Assembly: GCA_905250885.1 (NCBI GenBank)
Contig: CAJNOQ010002933.1
Span: 1 to 22,097, forward strand
DNA from: Didymodactylos carnosus
Lineage: Eukaryota > Rotifera > Eurotatoria > Philodinida > Philodinidae
Reading direction: 5' to 3'
DNA: 22,097 nt
Every line of letters begins with the position of its first letter. Position 1 is the stretch's first letter. Shown piece after piece: positions 10,418 to 21,668 of the stretch. Below the pieces are notes generated by a model. That model was not told where the DNA came from. It saw only the letters and a program-made list of their open reading frames with translations, and did no database searches. The translations under genes and the position numbers were made by a program.

Positions 10418-11587
10418 TCTTATTCATGAAAAGTGAGAGTCATCAAAGGTCCGCGACTTATAATAACACTGAGTCAAGCTAAACAACAACAGAAGAAATA
10501 AAACTATAAATAGAGAAAAACACTGGACAAATGATTAAGAAGGCACACTATTTTATTACACAAAATTATTTTATGGAATTATTTAAAAAAGAACAAAGTA
10601 TACAGTAATTCAAAGCCTGAATTCGTTAAATATGGTTCTGTCGCAATCAAATGACTCATTTTTTTTTCGAAATACCACAACTTTAGCTAGACCAATCTAA
10701 AGTGAGAGACGTGCACTGTTGTCTTTTAAAGATAAATATTAAAAAGTTTTAAATTATCTTTCGTAAAGATGATAAAAAAAACTTTGCGTTGCAACTAGCA
10801 GGACAAATGCACCTAATGGGGGTAAGAGCGAGGAAAATGATCAAAATTCTATTGGTAAAACGTTTGACTAATCAAAAAAAAGAGACAAGAAGAAGAAGTG
10901 GAAAAATAAAATAAAATATTGTATTAATATGCCAGGAGCAAAGTTGAAAGCAAGGTTTTTACAATCAATTAATTCTTTTACGTTTAGTATTACGATTCAC
11001 TGCGTGTCTTTGCTTTTGATCTATTTTGCGCTAATGCAAACACATAAATAAGTTTTAAGTTTTGTATGTTAAAAAGCTGACGTGCTTGCGAATGATAGTG
11101 GTACTAAAGCACTCTGTACTGATAGTACTAATTCTATTGTATGAAGAAAATCTATATAGTGATCTGACGGCCAAGGGATGCTGTTGCTACGATCTCAGAC
11201 GTTTTTTTTGGCAGTTTTTCCTTGCCTTAAATACACTGCAAAAGAATTGTAATCAATAATTATCCGTTCAACGGATAATTATTGATTACAATTCTTTTGC
11301 AGTGTATTTAAGGCAAGGAAAAACTGCCAAAAAAACATGTCTAAGAATCACGACAGGAAGCACTTTTTTTTTCTTGGCCGATAAATCACAGTGTAGTAGA
11401 GTGAAATTTTCTATACTTAGTCGTTCCTTTAAAATGTGGTCGATCCAGTGTTTACTATTTTCCGGTTCTAATTTTAGTTGACTTCTTTATTTTGTTCTTT
11501 TTTTTATTACTCTTTTGTTGTTGTTTGGCTTGAGTCATTGTTATTACAAGTCGGTGACCTTTGATGCCTCACTTTTCGTGAATAAAA
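10418..11587. repeat. Large inverted repeat immediately upstream of the TFIP11-like gene
   Basis: Arms of about 90 bp (10418-10505 and 11497-11587) are imperfect reverse complements; shared blocks include CATCAAAGGTC, GACTT.TAATAACA and AAACAACAACA. The 990-bp interior shows no gene and contains the perfect palindrome centred at 11269, which is not at the centre of this repeat. The left arm begins about 55 bp before the start codon of the TFIP11-like frame. Confidence 0.75.
11203..11335. repeat. Perfect 66-bp-arm palindrome with a single-base loop
   Basis: Bases 11203-11268 and 11270-11335 are exact reverse complements around C11269. The centre reads ATAATTATCCGTTCAACGGA. Pairing stops abruptly at both ends. 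It differs from every other inverted repeat in the window, all of which are diverged and have loops. Confidence 0.95.
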
Positions 11588-11924
11588 CAGTCTTAGTCTT
11601 GTAATGTGAAACTTTCGTCCGTTAGAAATTTGATAAAAAGCGATCGCTCTGAAACTTGTTTTTTTTTTTGTCAACGTAACGTGTTAACAGTGAAAATAAA
11701 AAATTTTCACAATGGAATAGCATTTCACTTCTGCTCACGTTACTGGTCACGAGGGATTTTTTTTGCCAGAGGACAGATTATGTACTGAAATACGAATAAT
11801 CTTCTGTATTTACATGCATAATGGTTCGAGTTTTTCTATTTTAATATTTACCATCTGTTAGTTTGACTATTTTTAGCCAACGCTAGACCAGAAATTATTT
11901 GTGTATCTAGAAACCTTCTGACAG

Positions 11925-12296
11925 CAGGGATGTTACAAGCCTTGAGATCTTTCATCAGAGATCACATATTTTCATTATTCAAAACTCCCAAGCTCTGCCG
12001 AGCTTTTGTGTCGAATGTAACCAGTTTTCTCTGCTCTATCCGAAATTAGTGCTAGAACTGGTCAAAATCAATAAAAAGATACCGAGCTTGATAAAAATTA
12101 ACCTTTATCTGTATTTTTCACACGCTTTACCAAGCTCGATACTTTTTTATTGATTTTGACCAGTCCTAGCACTAATTTCGGATACAGCAGAGAAAATTGA
12201 TTCCGTCTGACAAAAAAGCTCAGCAGAGCTTGGGGGTTTTGAATAATGAAAACATGTGATCTCTGTTGTAAGGTTTGAAGGCTTGTAACATCCCTA
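11925..12296. mobile_element. hAT-like miniature element (MITE), 372 bp
   Basis: The ends read CAGGGATGTTACAAGCC and, in reverse complement, TAGGGATGTTACAAGCC. Flanking octamers are TCTGACAG (11917-11924) and TCTGATAG (12297-12304), matching at 7 of 8 positions as expected for the 8-bp target duplication of hAT elements. The two halves (11925-12093 and 12131-12296) fold on each other almost throughout, with blocks such as GTGCTAGAACTGGTCAAAAT. It has no coding capacity. Confidence 0.82.
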
Positions 12297-12304
12297 TCTG
12301 ATAG

Positions 12305-15300
12305 TACACATTTTCGATGAAACTATTTCTTGTCGCAAATGATTCACCTTTCATCTGTATGTATTAGATATTTTCTGACAAAAATTGTTTTACATCATGA
12401 TGTTAAAATTGATTTATTTGAGATTGTTCTTGAAAAAATTATGAGTTTCACAGGAAGAGTCAAGATAATCATAAATTCTTTTGCAATTAGATAAAAATTT
12501 ACCTAGACGCATTTGTTTATTAATCTTTTTATTTTGAGTTGAGTTGAAAAAATCATTTGTAAATGATACTTGTTTTTTAACTATTTTCAATAAACTTCTT
12601 AACGGTGTCACGTTATATACTTCAATCATATCCAAAAAAACAATTTTCCTTATTTATTTGACATTAGAATCACGTTTTATTATGACCAAGTACAGAAGTG
12701 TACTTAACAGAGATTTATAGTTGTAATGATATGAGTTTTACGTGAAGACTAAAATAGAATCTATTTCTTTATTCTTAATATATTTACTAAAAGCCGGATG
12801 TTATTGTTAGTATTTTCTTTTTTTTGCTAAGAATATATGTATCATTTTCATACAAAAAGAAAATTTTTAACTTCCGCCTCAAGCATGATATCTTCGGTTT
12901 TCCTCTTGTATTATTTTTTTTTTTTTATCTTCAAGAAAAACGTAGTTTATGTCTTTTTCTTCTTTTATCAATGAACAAAAAAAACAAAAAAAAAAAAAAA
13001 AATGACATCATCAGAATACTCAACAAAGACAACTATATCCCTATAAATCGTTTACATTTATCTGTTAAAGAATTTTTCCAGCTTTGAGTTATAGACAGTA
13101 TGTTTCTGTAATTTAGACATCACAAAACAGTAAATGTAATCGGTATTCTATGACATTTTTCTTCCAACTTTTTTTTTTTTTTTTGTTTTTCCTTCATGAA
13201 CTAATCAGGATAATTCTATGTCACACTGTTTGGTTTTTATTATTGTAACATGTTGTAAATAGTTACTCAATCGTATATTAACACGAGTGTAGGTTAACTG
13301 CTCTTATTTTTAAATACATCTTATTCATGTTCATTTTCTTATTTTTTTCCTTCTTCAATTTAAGAATTTTTATATTTAGTAAAAATAAGGAACACATAGA
13401 AGAAAAAGAAAAAGAAAATATCTTTACACTTCATTATTTTAAAAAAAATACTAACCGAACAAGCATAAAAAATAGATATTATTGTAGGAAAGTAAAATAA
13501 ATGAGATTTTATAATCACCGTCAATTTCGATGTAGAATGTCATAGAGAAAATCTGATTTTATTTTTTTATCAGCACTTAAAATTATTTTTTTCACTATTA
13601 ACAGTTTTCTTGTGTAATAAATGTATCGAACTATAATATTTGTTGTATTTTTAAGGTTATTTTTTCCTATCGGATTTAAGTGGCGTAAAAATCCGGCAAG
13701 TTCCTCTTGTTTTCCTTTAATTGACCTGAAAAGTCGCCTGTAGGGGTGTGCTCTTCAGTATCGGAAGTATGTATGTAGTTCTTGTTGAGTATTAAAAGAA
13801 TAATTCGGCCTCTTTCTTTTTTTCTTTCTTCCTATCATCTATTTAGATACGTTCTGTGTTTTTTAATGTTCAACAACTTCTTTGTTCTCACAGGAAAAAA
13901 AAAGAAGAGTATTAAATGAATGAATGAATGTGGATAGTTCTTCATTAAAAATGACTGTATATATAAAGAGTGTTATGTATTTGTGTTGAATGAATTATGA
14001 CGAAAAATAAAATAAAGAAGAAGAAAAAAAGGATAAGTGCAAATGAAATGGGATAGAGATGACTATCTATATTTATAAATAATAATAATAAACGGAACAG
14101 AAAAAAAGTTTGTTTTATTCGAAAAATAACTTTATATTATTAAAAGAAACAAAAGAAAAAGAAGTAAATCAAAGTTTTTAAAAAACAAAACAAAAAAGAA
14201 GATATTTTTGTTTTTTAAGATGTATGTAGAGAGAGAGAGAGAGAGATATCCTCCTAAATACTATTATTACTAAAAAATACAAAAAAAAAAAATTTAGACT
14301 AGAAACATGTTTTAATATAAAAATATTCATTTTTTAATAATCAATATTTTATTCTAGACTAAAAAAACAAAATGACTTGAAGAGATTAGAGATACATTAC
14401 TATTGACAAAAAAATCAGACGACCATTTTTCTTTTTTGTTTTGTTTGATGACAATATTTTTTAGTGATGTAAATAAAGAAGTCTTTTTTTTCTCACATAT
14501 CTCGAATGGAAGACGTTTATTTTGTAATAACCACTTCAGTTTTTTGCATTTATTTGATGCATAAATTTCACTCAATTCTAACGTCTGCATAATTATGTTT
14601 TATACGGTCAATCAATAATCTGTGTTGTAGAAAAGAACGAAAAAAAGAAGAAGAAGAAGAAATGTTGTTGAACGTGCATTTTAGTCCATTATCCGAAACA
14701 CTACTTTCTTAATTGATTCTAACATTGTTAACAGGAAAGAAACATGTTAAATGATTTTGTCAGTTTTTTTTCATCTTTTTTTTTTTTACTTCTTCTTTTG
14801 ATCTTCTACAAAATTAACTGTACAATTTCGTGTCAATAAGAGTGAATTTTTGATTTTGTAAAAGGCAATCTTTGCATCATTAATTAACATCAAAGGATAG
14901 CGTGAGAATATGAGCATCTTTTCAAATGAAATGAGAACGAACCGTCAATAGAACTGCTTATTATTTCAACAACAAAAAAAAAAACAAAAAATGAAAAATA
15001 TTAAGGTTTTTCTCATTCTTCCAGGTATCATCATTTCCAGGTATGTATATTTTTTGTGTTGTGTGAAATTTGACTTTTTCTGTCTAATATTTTTGATTAA
15101 TAGTGTGTAACCCGGAGAATATAAGATTTGAATTTGACAGATCAAACACTAATCTATCATTTATACGTCTATTTAAGATTTATCACCATTGACTAAAGAT
15201 TTTTTTTTTTTTTTCTTCTTCTTCTTATCTGTTATATATAGTTAAAAAGAATATTTTTAGTGTTTTTTTTTTTTTTTTAGATTTGAAGTTGAGATATGAA

Positions 15301-15399
15301 AAATGAAGTAGAAAAAAAGAGTTTAGTTTTATTTTTAGATGATTATATATTTTAAATTAACATCGACTATTACAGTAGATATCCATAACGTCAACAAGA
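12305..15399. other. AT-rich low-complexity interval upstream of UNC13, no gene supported
   Basis: Long poly-T and poly-A runs (for example near 12909, 12983, 13170, 15202 and 15264) and short frames only. A 73-residue minus-strand frame at 12414-12635 overlaps an AATAAA at its stop, and another frame lies at 14354-14590; neither is recognised. A strong donor-like CCAG|GTATGT at 15041 and AG acceptors at about 15280 and 15375 could belong to a UNC13 5' UTR. The UNC13 promoter should lie here, but I see no element that marks it. Confidence 0.45.
14229..14247. repeat. (GA)n microsatellite
   Basis: An uninterrupted GA dinucleotide tract of about nine units. A short GAA tract follows at about 14646-14662. 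Confidence 0.8.
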
Positions 15400-18240
15400 A
15401 TGTCATTGCTTTGTGTTCTGGTGAAAAAAGCAAGAATTGTAGGAAATGATGGTATATCTCTTCTTTTTTTTTCTTCTATTTTTATAATATTAGCTATTTC
15501 ATTGATTGTTTATTTTATTTTTTCAAGAAAATTGTAATTCATATGTTGTATTAAAAATTGATAATGTTAAATCGACAACGAGTGTTGTTAAAGGATTAAA
15601 TCCAGGTTGGGAACAAGAATTTTATTTGTAAGTCTATAATATTAAATTATTATTAATAATAAAGTTAGAATATATTAAATTATTTTATTTAGTGATGTCA
15701 ATGATATGGTGTTAGGTTTACAAGTTGAATTATGGGATCGTGGAAAATTTTGGGATAAATTATTAGGATTATATTATGTTAAATTAAATGAAATTGCAAC
15801 ATCATCACAGGTAAATATTGTTTATAAATAGAATCATGAAAGAAAAGAAAATATTTTTCTATGTGATTTTAAGCATTTTTTTTTTTTTCTAACGAAAATA
15901 TTTTTATTTTTTTATTTGTAAAACAATCACAAATATTTAGATCTTCATATGATGACTAGTTTTTTTTTTAAGAAAAAAATTATTAATTCACAGGATAATA
16001 GAGAGATTCTATTAGTAGATGTCGAATGAGAAACGGTCCCCAAGTGATCCATTGCTTTTACCTTAAAATAGTCCATTACCAAATTTTCTACGTGACTTGT
16101 CTCACCAAAACGCGTTTTTTTATTTTTTCATTTTGAAGTTACGTAGAAAATTTGACAATGGACGACTTGATTTTACGTAATTTTTTATGCTGTGCCCGAA
16201 TCTACGACTCATTTATGCTGAGAGAAGTTTCTGTTGTATCTAGTCTCTGGAGACCTGTCGTAAAATCTATCATGAAGAGATTCTGATCTGTGCAGATAGT
16301 AGGACATGTCGAATTATCAACAGGAAATTGTTCTTCTATTACATGTCAAGTAGGTTTTGGCTGAGGTATGAAAATTTGACGAACGATTCTATGAGAACTT
16401 GAAACAAAAGTTTCGTATTTTGGTTCATAGAAGTCTCATAACTCCCCCAAAACCTTCTTGGTAAGTCGAGAGACATTTCCTTATAGGTAATTCGACATGT
16501 CCTACTATCTGCATAGATCAAAATCTCTTCGTTATGAATTTTGACACCGGTCTCCAGAGACCGAATATAACAGAAACCGCTCTAAGCACAAATGAGTATC
16601 AGATTCAGGATTAACATAATAAACTATGTAGAATCAAGTCGATTTCAAGGTAAAAGCGATGGATCACTTGGAGACCTTTTCTCGTAAGCATTACACATCA
16701 GATTTTTGTTAAGAAGAAACGATTTATGAACAAAGTTTTCACATTTCTTCTGGTTAATGGATTTTTTTTTCTTCTTCAAAATACATTCGAATATTTAATG
16801 TTTCTCTCTTATTTAAGTTAAAACTTTTCTGTAATATACAGAAATGTAATAAAATTTATTTTCGTTGTAGAATGCAGATGAACGTTGGATTGTATTAGAT
16901 GGCGAACTAGTATTATCTAAAAATGGTCAAATAACGGGAACATGTAATCCAACGGAACATCGTCTACTATTAAGATTTTTTGTCGAGTTACCTGCAGGTA
17001 ATAAAAGTAAAAGAAAAAAAAATATTCAAAAATAAAATCGTTTAGCCTGTAAACTCGAGTTTTTATGGTAGATTTCGAAGTAACTATGCATCAATTTGAC
17101 TAAATCAGAAATAACTGAGTCAGTTTTGTTATTTAAAAAAGTACTAAAGAATTCTTATACAAAACCTATTATTTATGATCGATTTTCATCGTCTAATTGA
17201 CATAACCTTTTTAAATTAACAACAGTCAGAAACATTCTTAATGGAAAAAATATACTTTACACTAGAGATATGCACGAATAATCCCACTCTGCGACCTTCA
17301 GTCACAAAATTTAGCGAAAGAAACGGTAGACACTTTCGCTTTCATTTGACTAAGAAATAGGACCACGGACCCTGATCATACAGATCTCTACTCTACACAC
17401 GAAAAATTCTATGAAAAGAAAAAAAGGAGAAGAAAAATTTCATCTATAGTATGAGATACTAGTACATCAATTAGTCAGTATTGAATAAAAAATAATTTTG
17501 TTATCGTTCATTCTCATCTGGTCTCCCTTGATGCGTTCTCTAATCGCCTAGATCAATATTTTTCTTCTTTTTTTTTTTTTTGTTCTATGAGAGAAAGACC
17601 ATCAGGAAACAGAATTAAAGGTACAGATTGAATTATACAATTCAAATGAGGATCAAACAATGCTATTATTTAAAAAAACAAAAAAAAATTTTTTTCTAAC
17701 TAATTTAATCAGTACTCAATTTTTTGTCTCGATCAATTAAACATTAAATTTTCTCAATCGATGATATACATACCTATTATGAAGTTTTATTCTACTTCCT
17801 CAATTCTAATCAATTTTTTGTGTTTAAAATTGACAGTGAAAAAAATTGTATTTTCTAAAAATTGTTACAATTGTATATTTTACAAAAGAATCACATGTAA
17901 AATTGTATAGGACAGGAAAGTTTGTCCCTTTTCTATTTTTTTTTTTTTTTGTTTTCTACATAAGGCAGAGACATAAACTCAAAAAAGATAAAATAAAAGA
18001 AGACTCTATTGTAAACACGTCTATGCCATAAGAAAATGTATAGTACAAGCAACGTACGAAATAAATGAATAAAAATATTGCTGGTGTCCGATGATATCGG
18101 CACTTTAACTAATGGATTTTTCTATACATTATTGAATTAGATGGATTCAATTAGTCTTTTCATGTTTAGATCTTACTGAAGAAGAGTCAAAAGATTTACA
18201 ACAAAAACTTGAATATTTAAATGAAATATTGGATAAAGAG
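15400..18240 (+). CDS. unc13: UNC13/Munc13 homologue, N-terminal C2A exons (partial; continues downstream)
   Basis: Five exons: 15400-15451, 15528-15627, 15693-15810, 16871-16997, 18170-18240. All introns are GT-AG with consistent phases (1, 2, 0, 1), giving 156 residues and ending in phase 0 at GAG|GTATGT. The protein opens with [12 protein letters not shown], the hallmark start of Munc13-1/UNC-13 long isoforms, then [71 protein letters not shown] and [20 protein letters not shown]. This matches the whole N-terminal C2A domain and the helix after it. Family knowledge: UNC13 primes synaptic vesicles at the plasma membrane through its MUN domain, while C2A binds the RIM zinc finger or homodimerises and does not bind calcium; the usual aspartate cluster is likewise not evident here. 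The C1, C2B, MUN and C2C parts are not in the window. Introns 3 (1060 bp) and 4 (1172 bp) are much longer than introns 1 and 2 (76 and 65 bp). Confidence 0.93.
16027..16685. repeat. Foldback element in UNC13 intron 3, same family as 105-474
   Basis: The outer ends pair: GGTCCCCAAGTGATCCATT on the left and, in reverse complement, GGTCTCCAAGTGATCCAT on the right. Inner blocks also pair, including GATAGTAGGACATGTCGAAT and AGTAGGTTTTGG against AGAAGGTTTTGG. The left arm has extra sequence including a local hairpin (TTTTCTACGT at about 16085 with ACGTAGAAAA at about 16141). The arm sequence around 16273-16316 matches that of the element at 243-292, so the two are one family. There is no transposase. 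Confidence 0.88.
16998..18169. other. UNC13 intron 4, no element identified
   Basis: A 1172-bp intron without a long foldback that I can detect. It has poly-T tracts near 17570 and 17938. A small hairpin, AGCGAAAG with CTTTCGCT and an outer AGTCA/TGACT pair, lies at about 17300-17352. Confidence 0.5.
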
Positions 18241-18562
18241 GTATGTCTAAGATTTTTCATTGTTTTAATACGACACTTCACATTCGAAACAAAAAGAAGA
18301 AGAGCTGACTGACTCATTTTCTTCTACTGAAACACTTTGGCCTATTTTTTTTTTGTTGTTGTTGTGTATACTCGTTTGAATTACATTTCCTTATTATGAT
18401 ACAACAAAAAAAAACAAAAAAAAAAGTTTTATGTTAAGAGAGCGCGGCGAGTTACAGCTGACAAAAATGTAAAAAATTTCTTATTTTAGACTTTTAGCGC
18501 GAAAAGAGAACTTTTTTTTGTCTTATTTAGCTGAGAAATAGTTCGTTCTCTCTTCTCCTTTC

Positions 18563-18598
18563 TTTCTCTTTTTTTCTTTCTTTCTTTCTTTTTCTTAA
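18563..18598. repeat. Pyrimidine (TTTC)n tract
   Basis: Repeated TTTC units in a pure pyrimidine stretch within the sequence after UNC13 exon 5. Confidence 0.7.
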
Positions 18599-19091
18599 GG
18601 ATGATCAGAGATATATTTGCCTCTCTAAGTGTATAATTGAGCTGTTAATTTGTTTCAGTTTTCTTTATGGATTTATCTTAAACTGTAATTTTTAAGACAT
18701 TTTTTCTTTTTTTTTGTTCTGTAATCGAATCGAGAACGTGAATGGAACTCAGAGATGAATAAAAAATGATTCCACCGTTAATTTCTGAATTTTTAAAGAC
18801 TTTTTTTTAACATTCGTCATTATTTTTTTCAGTAGCAGATGTAAGATTTCTCTGAAAAACCTGAAGATCATCTTCATATTGAGTAAAACATTTTTCTTCT
18901 GATATTTTTTTGAATTTTCACTCTGAAAATCCTTTTTTAGGATTTCATCTCTGTACGCGATTGTACAATGAATTTGTTCTACTTTAGTTGAAATTAATAA
19001 TACTCTGCATAATAATAGTGTTCGAAAGCACAAATTTTAATCTCTAGTTTGAAAAGTATTGAATATATAATTTTCAAAATTGAATTTTTTT

Positions 19092-19360
19092 TTAACACTA
19101 GAACACCCGTAGCGGTCGATCATTTTGACCGTTTTGTGATTTTTATCCTTAATAAAACAAACTGCATATAATTTATTTAAAAATAAATTATGTCATAACT
19201 TTTAATTTGTCCCACAAAAATTATTTTTTGCAGAATTTTTAATTCATTTTTGAATTCAGAACCATTTTTAAGTATAAAATCTTTAAAAAAAACAGTAACG
19301 GGCAAAATGAACGCTTTGGACGTTCTAACTCATGCAAATTTCTGGGCGTTCTAGTGTTAA
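19092..19360. mobile_element. piggyBac-like miniature element with TTAA target sites
   Basis: TTAA at 19092-19095 and 19357-19360 flank a 261-bp element. Its ends read CACTAGAACACCC and, in reverse complement, CACTAGAACGCCC (12 of 13 identical). TTAA target choice and ends beginning CACTAGA are features of piggyBac-type elements. The interior is AT-rich and non-coding. It lies downstream of UNC13 exon 5, probably within its next intron. Confidence 0.8.
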
Positions 19361-19564
19361 ACATTAACGTTTAAAGTTTAAGAAATCTGACTTTTTAAAC
19401 TGTTAAAACGGCAATTAACTTTAGACGAAACTCGATAATCTGGCTGCAACACACGACATTAATTTGAAGACATTTTTTATAATCTTTTGTCTATTCCTTT
19501 TGAACTATGAGTGTATTATTAAGGTTTAGATCTTTCGTTTTCTTTCGTACGTTTAAAAAGATCA

Positions 19565-19681
19565 GGATGTCAATTTTATTTATTTACAAAATATACGAAA
19601 AATGTTGAAAATCACACAAAAACAGTCTGTTTTTTTTAAAGTGATTTTCACCATTTTTCGAAAAAAAAAAATTGACATCAT
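19565..19681. repeat. Short hairpin repeat
   Basis: The left arm 19565-19614 (GATGTCAATTTT, CGAAAAATGTTGAAAATCAC) pairs with the right arm 19641-19681 (GTGATTTTCACCATTTTTCG, AATTGACATC), with a 26-bp loop. It may be one end of a larger unrecognised element. Confidence 0.75.
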
Positions 19682-20453
19682 GGGATAGAATCTGGAGTAT
19701 CTGTGGTGAAAATTTTGACTCGATCGGACGACATTTTTTTCGAGAGGTCATAATATGGCTGGATGAAAAGTGAAGTGTTCCTGAAAATCCATAGAAAATC
19801 ATGTCACAGAATTCTGAGCAAAAATACATCGATTTCTTTTTTCGCTCTTCTAGTTTCTCTGGTATAAATTTGAGCTCGTTCAAACGTGCGCTACGTATTT
19901 GGCAACACGGTGAAAAAAGAGAGGAGGGGAGAGGTATACTGAAATCATTTATCAGCAGCATCAAAAACAGCCGGCAATGTATAAATGTCGTTTCTTTCTC
20001 TTTGAATTGCGCATCTTCTAAGTTATCAAAAGAAGAATAGATCCAAGCTTCAACAGGTGTATCTTGTCGAAATAGCATATGACAATTATTTGTTCAAGTT
20101 AAAAGTAAAGAGGATCTTTGATTTTAAGACTTTATCTCCCTGTTCAAAATCTATTTTTGACATAAAATTCGAGATCCGGATGAAATCGTCATAGGATTTT
20201 ACTACTCATAAAACTTGCTTAAAAAATATCCTGAAAACGTATTTTTGGAGACAAAAAATTGAGTGCAATTGGAAGAGGAGACTGTAGACTATTACATCAT
20301 TTATTTGTCTAAAATTCGCTATTTTTGATGAAAATCGTCATTTCTGACAGGATAGAAGGAAAGAATCGTAATAGATCCGATTAAATTTATAAGATAGATA
20401 GATTAAATTATAGATTAAATTTCATAAGAGGCACATTTATATATATCTGAAGT

Positions 20454-21003
20454 CATTTTTACTTTATCGCATAGTTTATTTATTCAATCCAAACGTTTCC
20501 ATGTTTTATACACCTTCAGTGAATAAATAATTAAGAAAACACAAAAAATAAGCGATAAGAAATATAAACCTCAAATTCAAACATCTAAAAAATGAAACAG
20601 GATATTGATAAGAATCACTACTTTCTCTTTCTCTCTTGGTCTCAAGTTATGAGTTGTGTTGATGTCAGACGGTTTTTTCGACTCTCACGAATAGACGTCC
20701 GGATCCACTTTTCACCCATCTTTGTATGGATAGGAAGTCATTGACTACATATTATTTATTTATTATAATATCCGTTATTAACCAATGTGTATATCGTTTC
20801 CAGCCTTTTTCGTCTATATCTCTCATGATAATTTGGTCAAACTTAATTTGATATTCATTCGTAGATATACTGTGTTTAGCTAATTCGGAAGCACTACCGT
20901 ACCCCTCCTTAGATTTCTCCTCATTTGGTGTATTATTTTTATCCACTGAAGATGTATAAAACAAATGAATAAATAAACTATGAAATAGCGTAAAAATGAT
21001 TTA
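20454..21003. repeat. Foldback element downstream of UNC13 exon 5
   Basis: Arms at about 20454-20530 and 20933-21003 are imperfect reverse complements (TCATTTTTAC, CATAGTTTATTTATTCA, GTTTTATACA.CTTCAGTG). The interior carries a 70-residue minus-strand frame (20752-20964) that begins inside the right arm. It is hydrophilic, with GWKRYTHWLITDIIINK at its end, and I cannot assign it. Confidence 0.7.
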
Positions 21004-21668
21004 AAATATACAACAAACTCGTAAAAACGGCAACATTACAAACATTTGTTTACAAAGATAGAAACTGATAGGCGTGAAAATATATATTCTTTTTTTCTAC
21101 AATCTCTCTGGACTAGTCGAATTAAGTCACTCTTTCTTGTAATTCGTTTTGAAAGAAAAGTATTGGTACATTTTTTCAGATTGCCATTTTCCATCAGTTT
21201 ATCTGTTGAACTAATTATTGTCAACAATTCTCAAAAAAAACAGATGAATAATATTATTCTCTGTATATAAAGAAAGTTAACGTTTACTAGTTGTCATCAA
21301 TGTTGTTCTTACCTGGGTGCGACTTTATATAAGATTATTTTCTATCTGTAATTTACTCACGTAAACTGATGAAAACAAAAAAAACAACATAATCGACTTT
21401 TATTTTGAAAAAAAAAGAAGTAAAACTCATTGAATAATAAATGAAGAATGAAGAAAAGAAATACGATTATGAAAAAGTTAAATATTTCCAAATGTTTGAT
21501 GTTAAACTCTTCTATCGAAACGATACAAAAACTGTTTTTTCTGTCTCATAGATGACAATTCGAGTCTTGTATTGAGTAAAAAGGTATTATATCTACATTT
21601 TATCGCATTTCTTTTTGTTATTTAATTCTGTCAATTGTAAAAATACTCTTTTTGCTGTGCAAATTTAG

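Noticed and set aside
17300-17352. Small stem (AGCGAAAG/CTTTCGCT) considered as an RNA gene
   Set aside because: No tRNA or snRNA features (no A/B boxes, no anticodon arm) and too short to assign.
19584-20078. 164-residue minus-strand frame, with a 79-residue plus-strand frame (19801-20040) opposite
   Set aside because: The longer frame overlaps a hairpin and is rich in Phe, Ser and Lys with no domain pattern; each frame is the antisense of the other and neither has flanking splice sites that connect to UNC13.
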